The notes below the pieces were generated by a model. The model had not been told where the DNA came from and ran no database searches. It saw only the letters and a program-made list of their open reading frames with translations. From Euglena gracilis (taxonomy: Eukaryota; Euglenida; Euglenophyceae; Euglenales), in contig CP154955.1 in NCBI GenBank assembly GCA_039621445.1, positions 37,613,123-37,677,122 on the forward strand: a stretch of 64,000 nt of DNA, read 5' to 3'. Positions 54,901 to 64,000 of the stretch are shown here, piece by piece. Position numbers and translations under genes: made by a program. Positions within the stretch are counted from its first letter, which is position 1, and each line of letters begins with the position of its first letter.

Positions 54901-55689
54901 GTGCCAAATGTGCAAAGGGATAGGGCAAGCACCACGGGGTCCTAGACGCTTTTGTACCAGAGTGGCGCTGAGAGGTGCTGGTGAGGTGGACGTGGAGTAG
55001 TACCGGATGAGGAGGATGAGGAGCAGTTGACAGAGGTTAGGCCGAGGAGGACAGTCCACAGGAAGGCCGTGTCATAGAGAACCTGGAGTCGTTGCTGCAA
55101 TGGAGGAGGAGACGGAGGAAGAAGAAAATTTGGGACCGGGAGATAGGGTGCGGGAGCGGAAGGCGTGCAATGCGTCCGGCAAGACCCCAGATTTGGTTTC
55201 AGTTGGGGAGGGTGGGGTTCTTGGAGTTGCGATGATTGGACCTGGTGTCCGACATTGTAACGTTCGCACGTGCCGGGGATGGAATGGGTATTCACATTCC
55301 CCCCCATAAATTCAGGCTCATTTCATAGGCGAGCAAAAAGCTTATCGCATTGTGTTGAACGTTCACATCTCAACAGTGCTCGCACTCGCACTGGCACACG
55401 TTTTGTGAGTATCGTCACAGGCGAAACGGCCAGCAGCTTAGGATGAAGCTTAGAGCTTCATCGAAGGCAGAGCTTGTATTTGTAACCGCAATCAGTGTGT
55501 TTTGTCCACCAGCTGGAGTGGAAGGATCTCTCTCGCACAGTTTTGAATAAGTCTAGTGAGGTGCAACCAAGGTCACACAGTAGTTGGTCGAGGTCAACAG
55601 TGTATTCCAAGCACTCAGCAAGTTCAACTTTTAAGGCCTCTTTGGTCTCGTGCTAGTTCGGGTCGAAGACGAACACCGAGTTTAAGGCC
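54901..55689. other. Likely upstream part of the retroelement, then spacer
   Basis: Minus frames to about 55300 are Pro/Ser-rich and may belong to the same element. No LTR or domain recognised. 55300-55690 has nothing recognisable. Confidence 0.3.
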
Positions 55690-56923
55690 CTGCCAGTGAG
55701 CTTCGGCGTCTTGGTGCGGGCAGCTGCACCAGCAGTTTTCCAGGACCAATTCAGCGACATTACAAGTCGGTGCCAACTGGCTTCTGTTCTGGCCTGGGGG
55801 GTCTGGGCCTCTGCGCCTCACGTCGGGGCCGACGTCGTTGGGTTGGCCAACAACTCCGCGACAGGTCGGGGTGCAGCCCCAAGTCCCGCCGCAATGCTTC
55901 CCCAGCTGTCCGCCGGCGCGGTATGGAAAAGGCTTGGGAGTTGTCTGGCACCCACCCTCCTTTCTGTGCCCCCCCCCCCTGGCCTGGGGAGGAAGTATTT
56001 CTTTGTGGTGCCTTGGGTTTGGGTGCGGCGGCAGTGGTGCTGCTATTCACCAGGTCAGGTGCTTTATGACTCCACAAGAATAACTACTCCTGGGGACTTA
56101 TTGCTCCTCCTTTGTTGCCCTGGGTGACACAACGGCCTCCTCGGTCTCATCTTTAGGTCCCAAATGGAGAGCCTCACCACGCTCCCACAATGGTTATGGT
56201 TTTTGTGCAACGGTGGAGTCACCACAAGAGTTTTGGCAATGAGCCCCGAAATGCCCAGGTCACCGAAAAGTTGCCAACGACTTTGATCTTTGGTGTCTTT
56301 TTTTGAACCCATGCCACGCTCTTACGCTCTTCCCCTTGTCGACCTCACATCACCATAAATCCCTTGTATTTATAATTGCATTGCTGTGAGGTATTCTAGG
56401 ACACCGTTTCAAAGGCGGTTATCTGAAAAACATAGAACTCCCTTCCAAGCCCATCAGGCAAATGCTCAATGACCCAAAGCATGGTAGTGGAAGCCCTTCC
56501 ACCCTAAGTATAAGGCTCGTTGCCTTGTTTTGGGGGGGGGGAATTTCTAGGCCCTGATTGCTTTATATTGGGGAGGTTTAGTATTTAAGTCATCGTTCCC
56601 AATCTCCAATCCTCACCCCCCTGTCCTCAGTCAGCCTAGATGGTATCCTTGCTCAACCTGAACCTTCCATATCACAACGCTTTCTATTCTGAATCACACC
56701 ATTTGTTCCCACAATGTACAATGAGAAGGCACATACCTCCCCCCCCCAAGCCCAATGAACACCCTTGCCCAATGAACAGGGGGTGTTCGGACCGTCTAGA
56801 TTGTCACCATATACTTTTTTTGCGTCGGCAAGGAATTATTCCTTTGTTGCTGTTGTGAGGGTGCCAGTGATTCTGATTCAGGTCACGGTGCGGATTCCAG
56901 TCAGGCTTCCGGATTTGTGGGGG
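55690..56923. repeat. Third, older copy of the duplicated block (gamma), first part
   Basis: Aligns with 28.7-29.6 kb with many differences: TCTTTGTGGTGCCTTGGGTT corresponds to TCTTTATGGTGCCTTGGATT, and CCCATCAGGCAAATGCTCAA is shared exactly. Reading frames of the younger copies are not preserved. Confidence 0.8.
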
Positions 56924-56931
56924 GTCGACCC

Positions 56932-57322
56932 CAGGGTTTGATATAAGGAGGGCGTACATGGTTTGGGTGGGGGGGTGTCCCCCCCACCCCCCCCCCTCCT
57001 GGCCCGCAGGGGGGGTCCGGACCACCCCCCCCCCACCTGCAAGGGGGGTCCGGACCGACCCTGGGGGCAAAAATTGACCCCCCCAAAAAGGGTCAATTTT
57101 TTCCTCCGGCGCTTTGCGCCGAAAATTTTTTGCATTTTTGGCACATTTTTGCCCAAAAAGTGCCCAAAATGGCACTTTTGGTCGTTTTGGGGGGTCAAAA
57201 ATTTTCGGCCACCCTGACCGCGCACCTGTTTAGGTGGGGGGGTGTCCCCCCCCCCCCCCCCCTCCTGGCCCGCAGGGGGGGTCCAGACCACCCCCCCCCA
57301 CCTGTCCTTATATCGAACCCTG
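56932..57322. mobile_element. hAT-like MITE copy 3 with 8-bp target duplication
   Basis: Same family as 9539 and 19436. Ends CAGGGTTTGATATAAGGA and the complement of CAGGGTTCGATATAAGGA, flanked by GTCGACCC at 56924-56931 and 57323-57330. Hairpin GGCGC-TTT-GCGCC at 57108-57120. Confidence 0.9.
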
Positions 57323-57330
57323 GTCGACCC

Positions 57331-57790
57331 CCCCCCCACCCCCTGCATGGTGGGTGGGGGGTCGGCCACCCCCCCCACCACCTCTTCCCTTATTTCCGCC
57401 AATTTTTGGACCCGAAAAAATTTTCCGACGCCTTCCGCGCTGGGTGTTTTTTTTTACCCATTTTGGGACCCGTATAGGGGGTCCCCCCAAAAACCACCCA
57501 AACCCCCATTTTTTTCACACCTTCCAAATATTCAATGTTTTCTCAAAAATTTGATTTTGTGAGTTTTTTGAAGCAAAACATGCCATTGAAAGTCCAAAAA
57601 AATTCAAAGAGAAAAAATGTCAGTAAAATTTGATTCTGCCAAAGAAAGAAAATTTTTTTTCTGGCCAACATCCCTGTTTTCCCGAAATCGGTGAAAATGC
57701 TGTGGTGAGTGGGGGGGGTCGACCCCCCCCCACCTCCCAGGTGGGAGGGTCGACCCCCCCACCAGGCCTTCCCGTTCTGCCCTGGCGTGC
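57331..57790. repeat. G/C-tract inverted-repeat element interrupted by the MITE
   Basis: Facing GTCGACCCCCC / GGGGGGTCGACC tracts occur at both ends, and the left tract is split by the MITE insertion. The right end CCAGGCCTTCCCGTTCTG resembles that of the element at 16246-16370. The interior has a GACGCCTTCCGCGC-like hairpin at about 57427. Confidence 0.45.
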
Positions 57791-57945
57791 ACTGTTCATG
57801 CACGTTTCAAGGCTGCGCTGAGAAGGTGACAGAATTAGTGAACACCCATGTCCAATGAACGCCTCCCGTTCGGACCGTCTAGATTGTCACCTTAGTGTTC
57901 ATTGGGCTTGGGGGGGGGGGGAGGTACATATATCTATCTATCTAT

Positions 57946-58154
57946 TTATCCATCCATCCATCCATCCATCCATCCATCCATCCATCCATCCATCCATCCA
58001 TCCATCCATCCTCCATCCATCCATCCATCCATCCATCCATCCATCCATCCATCCATCCATCCATCCATCCATCCATCCATCCATCCATCCATCCATCCAT
58101 CCATCCATCCATCCATCCATCCATCCATCCATCCATCCATCCATCCATCCATCC

Positions 58155-58250
<96 letters not shown>
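57946..58250. repeat. (CATC)n then (CTAT)n microsatellite
   Basis: About 210 bases of CATC units with one interruption near 58011, followed by about 95 bases of CTAT. It breaks the gamma copy between the parts equivalent to 29.6 and 29.66 kb. Confidence 0.95.
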
Positions 58251-58251
<1 letters not shown>

Positions 58252-58264
58252 CATACATATATAC

Positions 58265-59010
58265 AAAAATGAATGGAAAACGGGGTTTTCTGAAGTGCAT
58301 CTTCTGACATGTGGAGAAGTAACAATTACAACAAGTGGACCCCACCAAACAACCAAAGCGTCATAATGGGCCATAATTTTTTAAAGCAATTTTTCGGAAT
58401 TGAGGAGAAGAGGAGCGAAAACTGCCGATACACCAAAGCCTGTTTTTGAAATACATTTTTTTGAGCTTTTGATCCCCATGCAATTTTTTTCTCCCCATGG
58501 ATGACCCTGCGAGTCCCTGACGGTGCTTAATTGTGTGAGAAAAAGCATTGAAGAATTTTCCTGTGGGAAGCATTTTGGTGAATGATTTGAAAGAACAGCA
58601 AACCATGGCGGCATTGGAGGTGACGCCGTGGCCAGCTGGGGCCGTCACTGCGGGCCAATTTTGCCGGCGCTGCGGCATCACCTGTGGCCGGCTGCGGCCA
58701 ACTGTGGCCCAGCAGCAATGGTTGAAATATTTGTATGAGAATCTTAATCCTAACCCTGTGCCTTCCTTTGCTTCGGATAAATCATCAATATGGACATGTA
58801 TGTGGATATGGATATGAATATGCATAGGCATATGTATATGTTTATGTATTTGTGTATTTACATGTATATGTTTAGGTGTAGGTATATGGGTATGTGTGTG
58901 TAGATGTATATGTGTGTGTATATGCACATGTATATGCATATGTACATGTATATGTAAATGCACATGTGTATGGTCATCTGCAGTGGCACATATATGTATG
59001 CATATCTTTA
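58265..59010. repeat. Gamma copy, second part
   Basis: Aligns with 29.66-29.87 plus 30.35-30.44 kb (with the unoccupied site ATGATTTGAAAGAACAGC at about 58581), then with 30.84-31.05 kb, then a short TATATG minisatellite. Confidence 0.75.
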
Positions 59011-59640
59011 TGTGCACATATACACAAGCACGTTCATGCGTCCCATGAGTCCCACACAACAGAGGTGGTGCTTATTTTCCCCACAATAATTCAACCCAAG
59101 GTCTAAAAAAAGGACGTTTTGGGTAAAATACCCAAAACCCACTAAATGCACCCAAAAACCCATTACCTCCATATGGCCATGTGATGTGTGTACATGTACG
59201 CGGCTATCCACCTCAAAAGCCAATGCAATGAAAACAATTGACTCCCGCATCCAAGTCTTGGGGGAGTGAGAAACATCAGGAGTAACGTTGACTGCTAAGT
59301 TCGGGGGAACACAAAACCCAATTAGCAGGTTATGAGCTGCTTTCACGGACTGTGCAATATTGCTTTAAATTAAAAAATTACGAAGAAGAATAACGATCAT
59401 TCGAAGAAGAATAACGAAGAATAGGATCGTTCCAGGCTCTCATGGCCAGGCTGCTGCTTTTTCAGTTTGACACTGTTGCTGGCCTGCTGAGAGATACAGA
59501 AAAGGGAACAAAATGTTAAAAGGTCTCGTATATACACAGACCTTTAACGGCGGACACTCTCCGTGGTTTTTTTTGTAGCGAGCTGGATTCGGTATTTTCA
59601 ATCCAAAGGAATTACTATCATTATATATATGTATATATAG
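59011..59640. other. Spacer
   Basis: No recognisable gene or element. Confidence 0.35.
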
Positions 59641-60400
59641 TCATTATCATTTAATGTTGTTATTAAGGTAGTCGGCCACATCAAGTGTGAAAATGAGACC
59701 AGGAAAACTGTTTTGCAATTTGTGGACTAGGTGTGCTGCATTGTTGCACTTATTTTATCTATCTATCTATTTATTTATTTATTTATTATTTTATTCATTC
59801 ATTCATTCATTTATTTATTTTTTCATCGGACGGTCTTTATCACATTATTGATGTTTCGAAACCGGAAAGGTGGAACGAAAGGTAACGTTACAACATCAGA
59901 ATTGGGGCATAGGAGCGATGCCAGGTGCAGATTCCAATGTTTCAGCATTTGCAGGATGAATATCTAGAAAGTAGCAACGAAGAAGGGGAAGAAGAAGCGT
60001 CGGATGGTTGAATTCAAGTGCGCAGGGCTAATCAGTGGTGGTTTATTGGTTGCCATTGGGCTGGCTTTTTGTCATAGGTGTTAGAGAAAAACGTACCAGC
60101 TACAGCAGGAGGGGCAGTCCTTCTGTGCGTTTTTTTGTTCATCAGTCGACAGAAACCCGACGATTTTTTCCTGAGTCACCTGAAATCAACGGCATATGGC
60201 AGAAATGCTCTGTTTTTTTTTAAAACTGTATAAACCACACTGGTCAAACTCTTTTGCAAAAAAAAACTTGCAATTTTTTTCACCACACTGGTGGTCTGCC
60301 AGCAGGGTGGGGAAGGGAGGGGTGGCCTGAGGTCCCCTTGGCCACAGACCTCAATGGGGACGCCAAAGGCCCGGATCTGTGTTCTGGGGCTCCAGAGCTG
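59641..60400. repeat. Gamma copy of the 4.1-kb unit start
   Basis: Diverged copy of 43.80-44.63 kb (shared AGGAAAACTGTTTT, GTGCAGATTCCA and CAGCAGGGTGGGGA), with a TATC/TTTA microsatellite inserted at 59754-59820. Confidence 0.75.
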
Positions 60401-60451
60401 GAGGGCAGAGTCAAGAACGAAAGGAATCGGAGGACCATGCGATGGAATCCA

Positions 60452-60736
60452 TTACTTGAACACTTGCAACATGGTTGGTCCACACGTGACTCCTGACTCT
60501 TGAAAGAGAACGTGCACACGTGGGGCATGCAGTCCCATCTCTTTGTTTGACACATGCCTTTGGCCCCTGAAAATCAAAGCAGACTTCAATGTTGCGGGGG
60601 GACCGTCATGCATCACTCCTATTATTGTCATATAAGTTGGCATGCTGTTCAGCTGCTTAGTGCAGGCTTCACCCATTTCAATCTGGAACGTGCTTGGTAA
60701 AGCATGGGTCAAGGTTTTGCAGACAGTTAGACACAT
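60452..60736 (-). pseudogene. DDE-transposase-like fragment (pogo/Tigger-type pattern)
   Basis: A 94-residue minus frame with MTIIGVMHDGPPATLKSALI then FRG..., and HAPRVHVLFQESGVTCGP. The pattern (hydrophobic strand, DG-P, L..ALIFRG, then V.FQE) resembles the middle of pogo-type DDE domains (TVLxxxTADGxxLPPxxIFKG). The catalytic residues cannot be confirmed and flanks are lost. Confidence 0.4.
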
Positions 60737-60839
60737 ACCAAAAATGCCGGATTTCTATACAAAAATTGTGGGTTGATACTCAGTTTCGGCAATGCTTGTG
60801 GATTGGGTGCCGAAGGCCAAAGGGCATCCAATCCCGGCT

Positions 60840-61430
60840 TCATGCCATTACTCCACCGTCAAGGGTCAATGCGCACATGCACCCCCCAATCAGGGATGTT
60901 GTATGCCCAGATGGCAAACCGAGGACTGCAGGGGACGCTTTGGTGCTGGCAGTTGGGCAGGGGTGGGAGCTTGGGCGGAGGCTGGCGCGTGGGTGGGCGC
61001 TGGCGCTTGGGCAGGCGCTGGGGAGGGCGCTGGCGCTCGGGCGGGCGCGTCCATGACGACCACCATACCCGCATGGCCCGCTGCAAAGAAAAAATGATGA
61101 CAATGGTAGAAAAAAGCAGAGCGTTCCAATGCAGCGATGCTATGTCATCAGGAGATTTGTCATCCAGGGAATCGAAACAAATCCAAGAGGTCCTCATCCA
61201 ACAAGGTGCTCAAATCCTGCTCGGCATCAACTTTGCCCTCTTCATCTGCATCAGCTGCGACACTCCATGGGACAAAGGCAGCAATGCCACAATGGAGGAG
61301 CATTACTACTTTGCAATGCCACAAAGCAAACACGTAGCGCCCGGGCCAACGGGTGTTCCAGCAGATCCCCTTGGTCCCCCGCCAGCTGCCAAGGCAAGCG
61401 GCAAGCAGATGGAACAAACACGGCATGCCT
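60840..61430. other. Region with Ala-Pro-coding GC repeat and unassigned ORFs
   Basis: GCGCTGGCGCTTGGGCAGGC-type repeats at 60960-61050 encode a minus-strand Ala-Pro tract (APARAPAPSPAPAQAPAPTH). A similar tract recurs at 63640-63710. A minus frame at 61160-61426 has an acidic tail (ADADEEGKVDAEQDLSTLLD). No family recognised. Confidence 0.35.
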
Positions 61431-61689
61431 GAAAAGTGTCTCAGGACCTCTGAATTTAAAAAAAAGTCTTGCTTTTCAGGAACGTTGGGTTTGTGTCTGA
61501 TAGGGGTGGAAATAGAAGAAAAAAAACTGTTGAGTCAAATACAAAATGCCAAGCATATCGTTGGCAATATGACAAGCAAGGGACAAAGGAGAAACTTACC
61601 AGTTGTGTCTGAGTCACGCACCAGGTTTAACTCAATTCCATGTTTTTTGTCACCAATGACCGTCTTCTCAAGATAATTTTTCCACTGTG

Positions 61690-62110
61690 CATGCGTTCGC
61701 CGGCTGCGCCTGGTGTCCCGCCGCCCGACTAGCCCCACACGTCGTCGGACGCTGCCTGCAGCAGCGTCCAGAAGGGGTCGGCGGGCAGCACAGCGCGTGC
61801 CGCCAGCAGAACTCGGTGACATATTCGGGGGCAAGGTCCGACTGCTGGTTCCCCGCTTCCGCAGGAAGGTCTTCAGCAAACCCCAGGTTCCGTCTAGACC
61901 CTGCGTTCCTGCCAGGCGCTGGTGCCCGAGGATGCGCACGCGTCGTGAACTGGCCCGCCACATCGTTCACCGAGGCGTGGAAGCAGTGCCGCTCCTACGC
62001 CACGCGCTGGCACGCTCGCGCGTGGTCCGTGAACACGATGGAACCCGGGGCGATGTGGCAGAACAGGTTGCACGTCTCCGCCAGGGTGAAGCACCGTCAA
62101 TGCACAGGAC
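61690..62110 (-). pseudogene. ISXO2-like transposase pseudogene, C-terminal half
   Basis: Minus-strand frames show LAETCNLFCHIAPGSIVFTD (second catalytic Asp in GSxVxTD), VNDVAGQFTT (like VNHxxxF), TQGLDGTWGLLKTFLRKRGT (the HTQxxEGxWxxLK block, with Asp where the catalytic Glu is expected), and PEYVTEFCWRHAL (EFxWR). A TAG and two frameshifts interrupt it. This is the IS1595/ISXO2 fold, related to eukaryotic Merlin transposases. Confidence 0.78.
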
Positions 62111-62519
62111 CCCGCGCCAACTTGTGAGGCACCAGTCTTGGTGTTGCCACAGTGCCATCCACCATTGTGGTTAATATGTCATGTGCCAACCATTCTCATG
62201 AAGCGTCCCAAGAACCTCCAGCAAAAAAAAAATACCAAAGTGGACAAGAGCCTCTCTGGCAGGAAAAAAGGAATCCTATTCCCAAAATTTTGCATTGGCA
62301 TATTGCAGCAAAAAACTCTCTGACCTCTTTAATCCCTGAGCACCCATTCCAAACGGACCTCCTTGGATGTGTTAGCTTGTCACGACTGCTTTCATGTTGA
62401 CTGAATGATCAAAATGCATTGTTGGCATGGAAGAATTTTAAGGCAGCTTCACCCCCCCCCACCTATAGGAAAAAATGGCTGAAAATGGCCGAAAATGGCG
62501 AACATCTGGGGGTCAACTA
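62111..62519. other. Sequence separating the two halves of the transposase
   Basis: AT-rich. It could be an insertion or an intron: minus-strand GACAAG|GTCAAG at its upstream side and TCACAAG near its downstream side are possible splice sites. Not resolved. Confidence 0.4.
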
Positions 62520-63120
62520 TAGGCGCTTGACCTTGTCGTACACCTCGACGTACAGCTCCCGTGTGGCCCGCACCCAGGATGCCGCGCACATCGCAACAGT
62601 TCTTCGTGGCGTGTCCTGCCACCCCTTCTGGCGGCGCCAGATCTCGGACTCGTCGCACTCGACCTCCACGCCGTGCCCCCCAACAATTCGGATCGGAGAG
62701 CCTGGCTAGTACCACACGTGGACGGTTTGCCAGCTGATTCCCAGGTGCTTCGCAGCCTCGTTCTTCTCGGTCCCGGTGCACCAGAAATACAGCAGTTTGA
62801 TGCCGTCCGCCAGGGCGAGGTGCGTGCCCCCGAAATGGTGTCCGTCAGGGCGTTGTGGTGATGGCGGTTCTGCCCACAGCGCCAGAACGGTGCCCCTTGG
62901 CACCACGTTAGGGGACGCACATGGAGGTACAACAGCCCGCAACTGGGCAACTTTTGGGCCTGGGGTTGACCAAATCGTATTGCTCGAAAATGGCCAGTGA
63001 CTGTTCTGGATCGGCCAGGATGCGCAATTTCCGGAAGTGTGAGGTGGGAGTGAGAGGTCACGAGGAAAAACCTGCGATCGCGAGGATAGGAACAAGAAAA
63101 ATTTTTGGATGGCCATTGTG
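62520..63120 (-). pseudogene. ISXO2-like transposase pseudogene, N-terminal half
   Basis: From 63.1 kb on the minus strand: a zinc-ribbon-like WRCGQNRHHHNALTDTI, then THLALADGIKLLYFWCTGTE and AAKHLGISWQTVHVWY (helix-turn-helix), an in-frame TAG at about 62706, then GHGVEVECDESEIWRRQKGW (first catalytic Asp in VEVxDES) and TRELYVEVYDKVKRL. Residues normally between HTH and DES are missing. Confidence 0.78.
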
Positions 63121-63230
63121 GGGTGAACTTCAGCACCTCCCTGGGGGAGGGATGAAGTTACAAGTATTTAAGTTCTCACCTGCCATATATAAATAGGGGA
63201 TCCCCCCCTCTCTCTTTCTCGAAAAATGCT

Positions 63231-63572
63231 TTATTTAGAAAACAAATAATTATTTATTGGTAATAGGAACGTTTTAGCACTGCACATGTATTGTGTAATG
63301 TTTTCCATTGCTTCGAGTGTGGTTGCTGATTCTATCTCTGTCATCTGCTTTTGGATTGAATCCCAAGTGATCTTGGCTATTGACAGCATCCCTTGATGTG
63401 TTTCAGTGTTACGTGTGAGGCTGATTGAATCTTTGATATGGTCCTTGTCCTTCTCAATTTTGTTCGAATTTTGTGCCTGTGGTCCGCCCAGCTGTCTGGC
63501 GTCACAGAGAGATTTGATAACACTCCGGATGCAGCCCCAAATGCCAGTGTTGAATGGAGATGATGACCATCA
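63231..63572 (-). pseudogene. Unknown protein fragment with relatives in the 4.1-kb unit
   Basis: An open frame ending at TAA 63231 reads IKSLCDARQLGGPQAQN, then KDSISLTRNTETHQGMLSIA and EIESATTLEAMENITQYM. The 4.1-kb units encode a relative at 47748-47969 and 51891-52112 (DRVKDSISLTRNTEPKQGI). A neighbouring frame just upstream has a membrane-like WKIVVPMSLVMMVIISI. Family unknown; no clear start. Confidence 0.35.
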
Positions 63573-64000
63573 TGACCAGGGACATTGGCACCACAATTTT
63601 CCAAACCCATTTGCTCTTCCGATGAATGAAGGAGGCTGCGTGGGTGGGCGCTGGCGCTTGGGCAGGCGCTGGGGAGGGCGATGGCGCTCGTGCGGGCGCA
63701 TCCATGACGACCACCATGCCCGCATGGCACGCTGCAAAGAAAAAATGATAATGGTAGAAAAAAAGCAGGGTTTGGTAATGCACAAGGTCATCAAAGTGCG
63801 CACTGACTGGTGATCGAGAGCCTCTTCCCCTAACATTTTTGCAGCGGTCAATGCAAATTGCACTCGTCCCTCATTCACTCATTCACTCGTCATCATTCAG
63901 TCTTGCCTGCAACTTCGCGCACTGTGCTAAACGTTCCCGTTTCAACAGTGCGTTCCCTCAGCAAGTCTGGGCCAACTGGCCTCCGTTCTTGTGCATCTTC
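63573..64000. repeat. Gamma copies of the Ala-Pro tract and repeat D
   Basis: 63640-63750 repeats the 60.96-61.08 kb GC tract. 63770-63900 is a diverged piece of repeat D (compare 33200-33300). The rest runs off the window edge. Confidence 0.5.

Noticed and set aside
57946-58155. CRISPR-like regular repetition
   Set aside because: A continuous tetranucleotide array without spacers.
57938-58272. MDGW and HPSI repeat proteins
   Set aside because: Translations of the CATC/CTAT microsatellite in all frames.

Overview
The window is nuclear DNA of a eukaryote that builds cilia or flagella, probably a protist or alga; the taxon cannot be fixed from the sequence. The left third carries one spliced gene with GC-rich, Ala/Arg/Glu/Gln-rich exons and lower-GC introns full of G/C homopolymer tracts, microsatellites and small transposons. 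No rRNA, tRNA, CRISPR array or bacterial-style operon was seen.

Region 1 (about 1-20.3 kb, + strand): most of one gene. About 27 exons can be chained by reading frame, and most junctions keep phase. The deduced coiled-coil protein (about 1,400 residues here) aligns in order with vertebrate CEP290, the ciliary transition-zone protein. The part matching the first ~650 residues of human CEP290 is not seen, so the 5' end probably lies left of the window. The introns hold two hAT-like MITEs with perfect 8-bp target duplications, a Tc1/mariner-like MITE, and GT/CA microsatellites, two of which start exactly at a splice donor.

Region 2 (about 20.3-23.5 kb): intergenic DNA with a decayed minus-strand non-LTR retrotransposon (zinc-knuckle-like ORF1 region and endonuclease fragments).

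Region 3 (about 23.5-52.6 kb): segmental duplications. A block of about 6.3 kb is present twice, about 10.1 kb apart, nearly identical over most of its length and abruptly more diverged after it. It is followed by a 4.1-kb unit repeated 2.1 times in tandem. Because these blocks exist in several copies, some MITE insertions can be compared directly with the empty site. Reading frames here are short and unrecognised; none is a confident gene.

Region 4 (about 52.6-64 kb): a foldback element with another MITE nested in one arm, a reverse-transcriptase remnant, a third and older copy of the duplicated block broken by another hAT-like MITE and long CATC/CTAT microsatellites, a DDE-transposase-like fragment, and an ISXO2 (IS1595/Merlin-type) transposase pseudogene.

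The main signals are the CEP290 orthologue with an unusual GTG-type splice-donor preference, and a diverse MITE community in which elements with unrelated ends and different target-site sizes share the same small GC hairpin module.
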